NCBI RefSeq assembly: GCF_003397585.1
Contig: NZ_QJUV01000001.1
Span: 372,001-436,000, forward strand
Length of the DNA: 64,000 nt
DNA from: Gardnerella piotii
GTDB lineage: Bacteria; Actinomycetota; Actinomycetes; Actinomycetales; Bifidobacteriaceae
Direction: 5' to 3'
Shown: piece by piece, positions 9,105 to 17,437 of the stretch
Layout of the letters: each line of letters opens with the position of its first letter
Position numbering within the stretch: position 1 is the first letter of the stretch
Made by a program: the position numbers and the translations under genes
The notes under the pieces: model-generated
The model's input: only the letters and a program-made list of their open reading frames with translations
Database searches by the model: none
Told to the model about the DNA's origin: nothing

Positions 9105-10799
9105 ATGGCCATCAATCCACCAGTTGACGCCGTTAAGACCCCAGAATGGGCTGCATTGCAAAAGCACTATGATGAGTTGCAATCCGAAGGCGTGAGCCTG
9201 AAGAAGTGGTTTGCTGAAGATGCAAATCGCGTGGATAAGTTGAGCTTCGAAGCTGGAGATCTCCACTTCGATCTTTCTAAGAATTTGATTAAGCCAGAAA
9301 CGCTTAAGCTTTTCGCAAACCTTGCTAAGGCTGTTAAGCTCGACGAGCGCACTAAGGCAATGTACACTGGCGTGCACATTAACAACACCGAAGACCGCGC
9401 AGTTTTGCACACTGCTTTGCGCCGCCCAGCAGAAGACGCTGGCAAGTTTATTGTAGACGGCCAAGATACTGTTGCCGACGTTCGCGAGGTTTTGGGTCGC
9501 ATTTACGATTTTGCTAACGAAGTTCGTTCTGGCGCTTGGAAGGGCGTTACTGGCAAGAACATTAAGACTGTTGTAAACATTGGTATCGGCGGCTCCGACT
9601 TGGGTCCAGTCATGGTTTACGAAGCCTTAAAGCCATACGCTGACGCTGGTATTAGCGCTCGCTACGTTTCTAACATTGATCCAAACGATATGGCAGAAAA
9701 GACCAAGGATTTGGATCCAGAAACCACGCTCTTCATCATCGTTTCCAAGACTTTCACCACTTTGGAAACTTTGACTAACGCTCGTAGCGCTCGCACATGG
9801 TTGCTTAACAAGCTTCAGGAGAGCGGTGCTATCGACGGCAGTGACGCAAAGAAGGCAGAAGCTGTTGCAAAGCACTTTGTGGCTGTTTCTACCAACCTCG
9901 AGAAGGTTGAAGAGTTCGGCATTAACCCAACCAACGCCTTTGGCTTCTGGAACTGGGTTGGCGGCCGTTACTCCGTTGATTCCGCTGTTGGCACTTCTTT
10001 GGCTGTTGTTTTAGGACCAGAGCGCTTTGAGGAATTCTTGAAGGGCTTCCACGCAATCGATACCTACTTTGTTGAGACTCCATTCGAGAAGAATGTTGTT
10101 GTTCTTCTTGGTATGCTCAACGTTTGGTACCGCAACTTCTACAAGGTTGCTTCCCACGCTGTTCTTCCATACGATCAGTACTTGCATCGCTTCCCAGCGT
10201 ATTTGCAGCAGCTCACTATGGAATCCAACGGCAAGTCGGTTCGCTGGGATGGCACTCCTGTAACCAGCGAAACTGGCGAAATCTTCTGGGGCGAACCAGG
10301 CACCAATGGCCAGCACGCTTTCTACCAGTTGATTCACCAGGGCACTCAGCTTATTCCAGCTGATTTTATTGCCTTTGTAAACACGCCAAATCCTACTAAA
10401 GATGGCGATCAAGATGTGCACGAGCTTTTCTTGGGCAACTATCTTGCACAGACTAAGGCTCTTGCTTTTGGAAAGACTGCAGACGAAGTTCGCGCTGAAG
10501 GCACTCCAGAGGAGATTGTTCCAGCTCGCGTATTTAGTGGCAACCGTCCAACCACTTCCATCTTTGGCGATGCTTTGACTCCATTTAGCTTGGGTGAGTT
10601 GATTGCTCTCTACGAGCACATCACCTTTGTTGAAGGCACTGTTTGGGGCTTGGATTCTTACGATCAGTGGGGTGTGGAGCTTGGCAAGCAGCTTGCAAAG
10701 CAGATTACTCCTGCAATCTCTAAGGATGATAGCGCTTTGGCAGCTCAAGATGCTTCTACGCAGAGCTTGATTCGCTTCTACCGCGCTCATCGCAAGTAA
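9105..10799 (+). CDS. pgi: Glucose-6-phosphate isomerase
   Basis: Interconverts glucose 6-phosphate and fructose 6-phosphate, 564 aa, full length. Signature stretches are [11 protein letters not shown], the phosphate-binding [28 protein letters not shown] with the catalytic Arg/Glu region, and [12 protein letters not shown] with the catalytic His. The AAAGGA Shine-Dalgarno is well placed. Codon use is noticeably more C- and G-ended (AAG, GGC, AAC) than in neighbours, as expected for a highly expressed gene. In bifidobacterial metabolism it feeds the fructose-6-phosphate shunt. Confidence 0.97.
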   Translation: MAINPPVDAVKTPEWAALQKHYDELQSEGVSLKKWFAEDANRVDKLSFEAGDLHFDLSKNLIKPETLKLFANLAKAVKLDERTKAMYTGVHINNTEDRAVLHTALRRPAEDAGKFIVDGQDTVADVREVLGRIYDFANEVRSGAWKGVTGKNIKTVVNIGIGGSDLGPVMVYEALKPYADAGISARYVSNIDPNDMAEKTKDLDPETTLFIIVSKTFTTLETLTNARSARTWLLNKLQESGAIDGSDAKKAEAVAKHFVAVSTNLEKVEEFGINPTNAFGFWNWVGGRYSVDSAVGTSLAVVLGPERFEEFLKGFHAIDTYFVETPFEKNVVVLLGMLNVWYRNFYKVASHAVLPYDQYLHRFPAYLQQLTMESNGKSVRWDGTPVTSETGEIFWGEPGTNGQHAFYQLIHQGTQLIPADFIAFVNTPNPTKDGDQDVHELFLGNYLAQTKALAFGKTADEVRAEGTPEEIVPARVFSGNRPTTSIFGDALTPFSLGELIALYEHITFVEGTVWGLDSYDQWGVELGKQLAKQITPAISKDDSALAAQDASTQSLIRFYRAHRK

Positions 10800-10849
10800 G
10801 TGAGCGAGTAGCAATCTTATTTGATTGTTGATTTAAAGCATCTTGTTGA

Positions 10850-10886
10850 AAAGCCTCTTGGCGTCTACTTGTCAAGGGGCTTTTTT
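10850..10886 (+). terminator. Rho-independent terminator after pgi
   Basis: AAGCCTCTTG (10851-10860) pairs with CAAGGGGCTT (10873-10882, one G-T pair) and is followed by a run of T, 51 bp after the pgi stop. Confidence 0.85.
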
Positions 10887-10978
10887 GTACGTGATTTGGG
10901 TTAAATATGGTACAAAGTGCGTCGATTGGTTCCGCTTTTTGTACGTGTTTTAGGCCAAATATGGTACAAAATGCGGAA
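10882..10978. repeat. Two tandem copies of the GTACAAAA intergenic palindrome
   Basis: Copy 1 (10882-10921) is TTTTTGTAC...GGTACAAAGTGCG and is partly fused to the pgi terminator. Copy 2 (10930-10978) runs from TTCCGCTTTTTGTAC to GGTACAAAATGCGGAA. The loop carries the family's TTAGGCCAAATAT-type sequence. Other copies lie at 25.9, 27.04, 27.5 and 53.7 kb. Confidence 0.85.
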
Positions 10979-10988
10979 AGTTTGTTGC

Positions 10989-11017
10989 TTGACACAAGAT
11001 TGGCGATATTTTATAAT
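10989..11017 (+). promoter_or_regulatory. Consensus sigma-70-type promoter of the 47-codon gene
   Basis: TTGACA (10989-10994) and TATAAT (11012-11017) are both perfect consensus hexamers with the ideal 17-bp spacer. This is the strongest-looking promoter in the window. Confidence 0.85.
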
Positions 11018-11044
11018 TAGCACGAACTTAAGGAGGTGATTGCT

Positions 11045-11188
11045 GTGAAACATGACAGTACGGGTTGTAATCAAAGTTCTAATACTGTTAACGCTGTTAG
11101 TGACGATTCAGACAGTGTTAGTAGTAGTACGGACGTTCCTCCTGAATATAAAAAAGCCAGCAATCGCCGCCAAAATACTTGCGTTTAG
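11045..11188 (+). CDS. Small Ser/Asp-rich protein of unknown function, 47 aa
   Basis: I do not recognise the family. The GTG start follows AAGGAGGTGAT (11030-11040), a full complement of the 16S 3' end, with an 8-base spacer; a perfect -35/-10 promoter lies 28 bp before the start. The protein begins MKHDSTGCNQ, has an acidic Ser-rich middle (DDSDSVSSSTD), then a basic tail (PPEYKKASNRR) and ends NTCV; it has Cys at residues 8 and 46. No signal peptide or membrane helix is visible. The expression signals argue that it is real and abundant. It precedes the ABC transporter operon, but a link is not shown. Confidence 0.6.
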   Translation: MKHDSTGCNQSSNTVNAVSDDSDSVSSSTDVPPEYKKASNRRQNTCV

Positions 11189-11312
11189 TGATTTAGTGAT
11201 TTAGCTGATTAGGCTTACTAGCTTTATTGGGCTTACTAGCCTTATTAGTATTACGCAAAATAGTGGTGATAAGCGGCTCTCAAAGAAAATACGCGTTACC
11301 AGAGGACTTATC

Positions 11313-13061
11313 ATGACAATATTTACAACATCTGGAAAAAGTAGTGCCAGCGCGCAAGTAGACGAAAACACTCGTTTTTGGTCCGACATTATTGTGTGCG
11401 TTGGCATAATCGCACTTTTTGGAGTAAGCGCTTTCCTTTTGCAGCGCATTAGCCAGCCGATTGGACCTAGTGGCATACCTTCCGCGGTTTCAACAGACCT
11501 TATTAATTTGCCTTATTACACGCTTAGATCCGTGTTCCGCATGATGCTTGCGCTTATAGCATCGCTGATTTTTACGATTATTTACGGATCTCTTGCAGCG
11601 CGCAGCCGTCGCTTGGGCAAGGTGCTTATTCCGTTGTTAGACATTTTGCAATCCGTTCCAATTCTTGGCTTCCTTTCGGCTACAGTAACGATTTGGCTTG
11701 TTATTTTCCCAGGATCGATGATGGGCGTTGAAGCCGCTTCGATTTTTGCGATTTTTACAAGCCAGGCTTGGAATATGACTTTCTCATTCCACCGTTCGCT
11801 TTTAAGTGAGCCTAAGGAGTTAGACGAGGCAGTGCGCAGCTTGCAACTTACGCATTGGCAGAGATTCTGGGTGCTGGATATGCCAAATGCAATGATTCCG
11901 CTGCTTTGGAATTGCATGATGAGCGTTGGCGGCGGATGGTTCTTCCTTACTGCTTCCGAGATGATTTCCGTAAACAATCACACTTATGCGCTGCCTGGAG
12001 TAGGTAGCTTTGTTGCGCAATCTGCTGCAGAAAACAAGCTTGGAAATATTTGGTGGGCCATTTTATCCATGATTATTGTTGTGCTTGCAATCGACTTCTT
12101 CCTTTGGAAGCCGCTTACCGCGTGGGCAGAGCGATTCCGCATAACGCAAAGCGCGTCCGATGAAGAGCGAAAGAGTGCGATTTTAACGCTGATTCGTCAT
12201 TCGCATGCCGACGAAGTTATTAGCAAGCTGTTTTCGCCTATTCGCGAGTGGCTGGAATTGGCTACGCGCCCATTCGGACGCACGGGTGCAAAATGGCCTC
12301 GTAAAGCGTCTGCCCGCAAGCTTGGCGATTTAGTTTTTAACGTTGTAATGATTGTTCTAATTATTGCTGCGGCTGCGCAAATGCTTTACTTTGTAGCAAC
12401 TCGTACGGGTTTGCAAGAGTTTGTTACAGCTGGAGCGTTAGGCGCTTTGACTTTTGTGCGCGTTGCAGTGTTGATTTTTGTAAGCTCGCTGATTTGGGTG
12501 CCAGTAGGCGTGTATATTGGCATGAATCCTAAGATTTCTCGCGTTATGCAACCTGTTGTGCAAATCTTGGCTAGCTTCCCAGCAAACTTTATATTCCCAT
12601 TTGCAATGATGTGGTTTATGGCTTGGCACATTGACCTTGGCTGGGGAAGTATTATTTTGATGGCACTTGGCACGCAATGGTACATTCTGTTTAACGTTAT
12701 TGCAGGCGCTAGTGCGATTCCAGACGATTTACGAGAAATGACAAGAAGCTTTAGATTAAATCGTGTACTTAAGTGGAAGACTCTTGTTTTGCCTGCGATT
12801 TTTGGATCTTGGTGCACCGGCGGAATTACGGCCGCTGGCGGCGCTTGGAACGCTTCGATTGTTGCAGAGATTGTTGAATACGGCAAGAATCACATGGCAA
12901 CTCAAGGTTTGGGCGCGTATATTACGAATGCAACAACCGTTGGTGATTCTGTAAAAACGCTTGTGGGAGTAACTGTTATGAGCTTAATAGTTGTGTTAAG
13001 TAATCGACTGTTCTGGGCGCCTTTGCAAAGGTACTCCGCAAAAAGATTCGTGTTGAATTAA
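11313..13061 (+). CDS. Fused NitT/TauT-type ABC transporter permease
   Basis: Inner-membrane permease with two complete MetI-like (BPD_transp_1) domains in one chain, 582 aa. Half 1 spans about 20-270 and half 2 about 330-580. Each half has the EAA-loop pattern (ELDEAVRSLQLTHWQRFWVLDMPNA, and DDLREMTRSFRLNRVLKWKTLVLPA, shown here only as landmarks of the coupling helix). The family imports nitrate, sulfonate, taurine or thiamine precursors; the substrate here is unknown. No substrate-binding protein gene is adjacent. The ATPase follows after 138 bp. Confidence 0.88.
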   Translation: MTIFTTSGKSSASAQVDENTRFWSDIIVCVGIIALFGVSAFLLQRISQPIGPSGIPSAVSTDLINLPYYTLRSVFRMMLALIASLIFTIIYGSLAARSRRLGKVLIPLLDILQSVPILGFLSATVTIWLVIFPGSMMGVEAASIFAIFTSQAWNMTFSFHRSLLSEPKELDEAVRSLQLTHWQRFWVLDMPNAMIPLLWNCMMSVGGGWFFLTASEMISVNNHTYALPGVGSFVAQSAAENKLGNIWWAILSMIIVVLAIDFFLWKPLTAWAERFRITQSASDEERKSAILTLIRHSHADEVISKLFSPIREWLELATRPFGRTGAKWPRKASARKLGDLVFNVVMIVLIIAAAAQMLYFVATRTGLQEFVTAGALGALTFVRVAVLIFVSSLIWVPVGVYIGMNPKISRVMQPVVQILASFPANFIFPFAMMWFMAWHIDLGWGSIILMALGTQWYILFNVIAGASAIPDDLREMTRSFRLNRVLKWKTLVLPAIFGSWCTGGITAAGGAWNASIVAEIVEYGKNHMATQGLGAYITNATTVGDSVKTLVGVTVMSLIVVLSNRLFWAPLQRYSAKRFVLN

Positions 13062-13199
13062 GCGATTGGCTAATCGCAAGTAACCGATGATTAGTTGCTT
13101 GTTAGTTGCCATTAATCGCTAAATCAATATAAATAAAATCAATAAATTCAAAAATTAAACTTATAAACTTACAAACTTTACGAAAAGATTGGCAAAATT

Positions 13200-14732
13200 A
13201 TGAACACTTTGAACAAAAACGCGCAAAAGGCTGCGCAGTCTTCAATTACAAGCGACATTATTGACGCAAAGCACATAAGCCAGAGCTTTACTTCGGATAG
13301 TGGCACTACTCAGCACGTACTTCACGACATATCGTTTACGCTGCGCGAAGGCGAAATCGTTGCAATTCTAGGGCGTTCTGGCGCGGGAAAGTCAACCTTC
13401 TTGCGAACAATGGCAGGCTTGATTCAGCCAACAGAGGGAACAGTTACATATCGCGGACGCGAGCTTACTGGTCCAAACCCAGGAGTTGCAATCGTCTTCC
13501 AAACCTTTGCTCTTATGCCATGGCTTACAGTTCAAGACAATGTGGAGCTTGGCTTGCGCGCTAGAGGCGTTAGTAAAGAGAAGCGCACGGAGCTTGCGCT
13601 CGCAGCAATAGATGCAATCGGCTTGGACGGCTTTGAAACAGCGTACCCAAAGGAGCTTTCGGGCGGTATGCGCCAGCGTGTAGGTATTGCTCGCGCGCTT
13701 GTTTTGCGCCCAGACGCTTTGTTTATGGATGAGCCATTCTCGGCTCTCGACGTTCTTACAGCAGAAAATCTTCGCCAAGAAGTGCTTAAGCTTTGGTCTA
13801 GCGAAGAACGCGATATTAAGTCGGTTGTAATCGTTACGCACAATATTGAAGAAGCTGTGCAAATGGCGGATCGCGTGGTAGTTTTGGGCTCTCATCCAGG
13901 TCATTTGATTGCAGATGTGCAAGTTGATTTGCCTCGACCAAGAGACAAGCATAGTGCTGAATTTGAGGCGATGGTAGATAATCTTTATGCTATTTTGACT
14001 GGCTCGAATCCAGAAAGCGATCTTGAATCGCAGAATGCGGATTCGTCGGCTGCTAGCGATTCGTCTAGTGCTGCTAGCGACTCTTTGCCTGCGGAGCAAG
14101 CGGATGCGGAAGAAACTGAGGCTGCTGCAATCGCAGATATGCTTATTCAAAAGCATCACGATGCAGAAGTGGAAGCTAAACAAAACGAAGAGCAAGCGGA
14201 TGCGGGCGAGCAAAAGCCAGAGCCAGTTGCTGTGCGCTTGCTGCCTAATGCAACGCCAGGAGGCATGGCTGGTTTGCTAGACGTTATATCGGAAGAGCCA
14301 GATGGCATTGATTTGGCTGATTTGGCTGCGGATTTGTCGTTTGAAATCGATGACTTGTTCCCGCTTGTGGATGCTGGAACAATGCTTGATTTGCTAACAG
14401 CAGAAAATGGCCATATTACGATTACGCAAGCTGGTCAAGAGTGGCATAATGCCGACATTTTGCACAGCAAGCAGGTGTTTGCGCGACTTGCGATTGAGCA
14501 TGCGCCTCTTGTTCACGCGATTGACCAGGCTTTGAGTCGAAACCGCAACGGCAAGCTTCGCGGTGAGTTGATTTTGGATTTGCTTCGCAGTAAGCATACG
14601 GACGCTTTGGCTCGTCAGCAATTTGATATTGCGATTAGCTGGGGCCGTTATGGTGAGCTTTTTGACTACGATGCAGACGACGACGAGTTAACGCGTACTG
14701 TTGAAACAGCGCCGCTTAATGGCGTTGCGTGA
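13200..14732 (+). CDS. ABC transporter ATPase with AAA-associated C-terminal domain
   Basis: Energises the preceding permease, 510 aa. The ATPase (about 20-260) has Walker A GRSGAGKST, Q-loop FQTFALMPW, signature LSGGMRQRVGIARAL and Walker B ALFMDEPFSALD. An acidic Ala/Ser/Glu linker follows (about 265-340). The C-terminal 150 residues match the AAA_assoc_C pattern found on some nitrate/sulfonate-type ATPases, with a winged-helix look (GMAGLLDVISEEPDGIDLAD). This domain may sense a ligand or partner; that is inference. Confidence 0.87.
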   Translation: MNTLNKNAQKAAQSSITSDIIDAKHISQSFTSDSGTTQHVLHDISFTLREGEIVAILGRSGAGKSTFLRTMAGLIQPTEGTVTYRGRELTGPNPGVAIVFQTFALMPWLTVQDNVELGLRARGVSKEKRTELALAAIDAIGLDGFETAYPKELSGGMRQRVGIARALVLRPDALFMDEPFSALDVLTAENLRQEVLKLWSSEERDIKSVVIVTHNIEEAVQMADRVVVLGSHPGHLIADVQVDLPRPRDKHSAEFEAMVDNLYAILTGSNPESDLESQNADSSAASDSSSAASDSLPAEQADAEETEAAAIADMLIQKHHDAEVEAKQNEEQADAGEQKPEPVAVRLLPNATPGGMAGLLDVISEEPDGIDLADLAADLSFEIDDLFPLVDAGTMLDLLTAENGHITITQAGQEWHNADILHSKQVFARLAIEHAPLVHAIDQALSRNRNGKLRGELILDLLRSKHTDALARQQFDIAISWGRYGELFDYDADDDELTRTVETAPLNGVA

Positions 14733-14989
14733 TAAAATAGTGCGAAATAGTGCTAAATAATGTCCATTATTGAGCATAAATTTATGTTCGTATGCTTTCA
14801 ATAAGCGGATGCCGCATAGTCTGCTTATTAGTAGTCTAGCCAGCTTTTGAAGATTGGCGGATGTAAGCCCCAAAAAGCAAACTTTTTGGGAAAGATTATT
14901 CAAAGTAAAGTTAAAAAGTCAAAATTAAAATTAGACAATTTACTTTGATAAAACTTGCGCTGATATGCGGCGGCGATGGAGGAATTATT

Positions 14990-15358
14990 ATGGTGAATGC
15001 TGTAGAAGCATTTGATGCTAAGCATCTTAAGGCTGCAGAAGAAATCCCAGCTTTCCGTCCTGGAGATACTGTTGACGTTAACGTTAAGATTCAGGAAGGC
15101 AACAACACTCGTATTCAGACCTTTACTGGCGTAGTTATTGCTCGTAAGGGTGCTGGCGTTCGCGAGACTTTTGTTGTTCGTAAGGTTAGCTTTGGTACTG
15201 GTGTTGAGCGTCGCTTCCCACTTCATTCTCCAGCTATCGATTCGATTAAGCTGGTTCGTAGTGGTCGCGTTCGTCGCGCTAAGCTTTACTACTTGCGCGC
15301 TTTGCGTGGCAAGGCTGCTCGTATTGCCGAGCGTCGTGACAACAGCGCTGCTAAGTAA
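14990..15358 (+). CDS. rplS: 50S ribosomal protein L19
   Basis: Ribosomal protein bL19 at the 30S-50S interface, 122 aa. Recognised from [49 protein letters not shown] and [20 protein letters not shown]. The start at 14990 has GGAGG seven bases upstream; a longer in-frame extension to 14945 is non-homologous. It is followed by lepB and rnhB on the same strand, a conserved bacterial order. Confidence 0.97.
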   Translation: MVNAVEAFDAKHLKAAEEIPAFRPGDTVDVNVKIQEGNNTRIQTFTGVVIARKGAGVRETFVVRKVSFGTGVERRFPLHSPAIDSIKLVRSGRVRRAKLYYLRALRGKAARIAERRDNSAAK

Positions 15359-15393
15359 ATTTATTTAGGTTAAGGATTTACATAAGGATTAAT

Positions 15394-16347
15394 ATGCATT
15401 CCGAAGACTTGCAAAATAGCGATAATCATATTGTTAATGTAGCAGGTCACGGCTTGAATCCTTCTCCTGTTCCACCCGAGCCAGAAGTCAAGCGTAATCT
15501 TGCTTCTGGCTTTGGTGTTATGAGCGTTTTTAATTTTGGCTCTAAGAGTGCTGGGGCTGGTATGCACTCTAAACATTGCAAAATCAGGGGAAATCACGTT
15601 TCTGGTAATTGCGTGAATAATCGCGATTATACGAATTACGCTTTGCGTGGTAATAATTCGGAGCAAAATAATCGTCAAAATTCTCAAGAGCAAAATGGCT
15701 CTAAAGCAAGAACAGTAAAGCTTTTCAAAACTTCTTGGAAAGAGCTTATTGCTTGGTATCTTGTTCCTATTATTGTTGTGATTCTTTTGCGTATTTTTAT
15801 TCTTGGCGTGTATTTTATACCGTCGGGATCTATGCTAGACACAATTCATATAGGCGATTACGTTGTTACATCTAAACTAACTCCTAGGGTTTTTCCGCTA
15901 AATCGTGGGGATATTGTTGTTTTTGAAGATCCCGCTAATTGGCTAAGTGGAGAAAGCAGCAGTGGTGGCATTCTTGCAGGCAAAGATTTGATTAAGCGTC
16001 TTATTGGTCTTCCTGGAGATACAGTTGAATGCAAGGGAGATGGCGACCCGATTTTGGTTAATGGCGTTCCAGTTCTTGAATCTGCTTACATTAGACCAGG
16101 CGTAAGTCCGAGCGCGTTTGCGTTTAAGGTAAAAGTTAAGCCAGGTCACGTTTTTGTTCTTGGAGATAATCGCGCTAATTCCGCGGATTCTAGGTACCAT
16201 AAGAACGATGGAGACGACGGTTTAGTGCCAATTTCTAAAATTGAAGGCGTTGCGTTTATGCGTTTTTGGCCACTTAATCGTATGGGTATTTTTGAAAACC
16301 ACAGCGATGCTTTTGACGATGTAAAAGCTAAATCTGCAAATAAGTAG
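15394..16347 (+). CDS. lepB: Signal peptidase I
   Basis: Membrane serine protease that removes signal peptides from secreted proteins, 317 aa. About 110 N-terminal residues form a variable Asn/Ser-rich cytoplasmic region. One membrane helix lies at about 121-142. Catalytic Ser is in PSGSML and catalytic Lys in KRLIGLPGDTVE; the box GDNRANSADSR is present. AAGGA precedes the ATG. Its likely clients here include the large surface proteins. TAAGTAGACG is tandemly duplicated across its stop. Confidence 0.95.
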   Translation: MHSEDLQNSDNHIVNVAGHGLNPSPVPPEPEVKRNLASGFGVMSVFNFGSKSAGAGMHSKHCKIRGNHVSGNCVNNRDYTNYALRGNNSEQNNRQNSQEQNGSKARTVKLFKTSWKELIAWYLVPIIVVILLRIFILGVYFIPSGSMLDTIHIGDYVVTSKLTPRVFPLNRGDIVVFEDPANWLSGESSSGGILAGKDLIKRLIGLPGDTVECKGDGDPILVNGVPVLESAYIRPGVSPSAFAFKVKVKPGHVFVLGDNRANSADSRYHKNDGDDGLVPISKIEGVAFMRFWPLNRMGIFENHSDAFDDVKAKSANK

Positions 16348-16423
16348 ACGTAAGTAGACGTAATTAAGCATAAGTAGATATCGCAAATAAGTAGTGCAAA
16401 TAAGTAGTTAAGAGTAGGCAAAT

Positions 16424-17107
16424 TTGGCAATTATTCCATCTTTTGACTTTGAACAAAACCTTATAAGCAGCGGATTTGACTGGGTTATTGGCTTAGACGA
16501 AGTTGGCCGCGGTAGTCTTGCTGGTCCTGTTATGGTTGGTGCAGCGCTTTTTAGTGCGCAAAAGATTAAATCGGGTAGTTTTCCGCAAGGTTTAGCGGAT
16601 TCTAAGCTTCTTAATGCGCATAAGCGGGAGGGTTTGCTGGATCCTATTGAAAATTGGTGCAATGCTTTTGCTGTTGGCTCTTGCACAAATCGTCAAATTG
16701 ACGAGTGGGGTATTAGCTACGCTCTTGGTGTTGCTGCGATTAATGCAATTAACGATGTTCAAAATCGCATGTGCTCTAGCCTTAAAGATGCGCGGATTGC
16801 TGCGATTTTGGACGGTCCGTTCAATTACGTTGGCAAAGCTTTAGGTGCTTTTGATGCACCTAGTATGCAATTTTCTGTAAAAGTTCACACTTTAGTTAAG
16901 GCAGATCAAAAGTGTGCTAGTGTTTCGGCGGCTTCTGTTATTGCAAAGGTGACTCGAGATTCGTTGATGATTGATTTAGCACAAAATCCAAAATATGCTG
17001 TTTACGATTGGGCGCATAACAAGGGCTATGGTTCTAAAGCGCATAGGGATGCGATTCTTGAGCACGGCGCTAGCGATTTGCACCGTTTGAGTTGGCATTT
17101 GGGGTAG
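16424..17107 (+). CDS. rnhB: Ribonuclease HII
   Basis: Cuts RNA in RNA-DNA hybrids and at misincorporated ribonucleotides, 227 aa. Motifs are the metal-binding IGLDEVGRGSLAGPV, LADSKLL, a middle Asp in AILDGPFNYVG and VSAASVIAKVTRD. The start is a TTG with weak Shine-Dalgarno (AGAGTAGG); no better ATG exists because the family N-terminus follows at once. It is the third gene of the rplS-lepB-rnhB set. Confidence 0.94.
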   Translation: MAIIPSFDFEQNLISSGFDWVIGLDEVGRGSLAGPVMVGAALFSAQKIKSGSFPQGLADSKLLNAHKREGLLDPIENWCNAFAVGSCTNRQIDEWGISYALGVAAINAINDVQNRMCSSLKDARIAAILDGPFNYVGKALGAFDAPSMQFSVKVHTLVKADQKCASVSAASVIAKVTRDSLMIDLAQNPKYAVYDWAHNKGYGSKAHRDAILEHGASDLHRLSWHLG

Positions 17108-17437
17108 TGCGCATTTTGTGTAGCTAGCAATCTACAATTCGGCGTGTTGATGCCTGGCGTTTAGCGTAATCTTATGTGTTGTAATAGGTAGCGAATCTGT
17201 GTGTTAGAGAGTGCTTGTAAAAGTGCATTTTACGGGTTTGAAAAGTGATTTATAGTGCTTTAAGAGTTTAGATGTTAGATGTGCTGTGAGTATTAGATTT
17301 GTTTGATGTTTGATGTTTAGATATTTAGATGTTTGTCTGCTTTTGTGTTTGTTTGCACTGGTTAAATGTGTTCGCTCTTATGCATAGTATAACTACGTTG
17401 ATTTTGTAGGTTTTATGAACAAGAAAAGGATAGTTAA
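17108..17437. other. 330-bp intergenic gap
   Basis: No gene is supported. The middle (17,260-17,345) is low-complexity T/G sequence with imperfect repeats of GATGTTTAGAT. AGTATAAC near 17,387 could be a -10 for the next gene. A tiny 8-codon ORF (17,415-17,441) overlaps the next start but is probably incidental. Confidence 0.45.

Noticed and set aside
14868..14892. Perfect hairpin CCCAAAAAG-CAAA-CTTTTTGGG before rplS, considered as a terminator
   Set aside because: No T run follows, so I do not call it a terminator; it may be part of the rplS leader.
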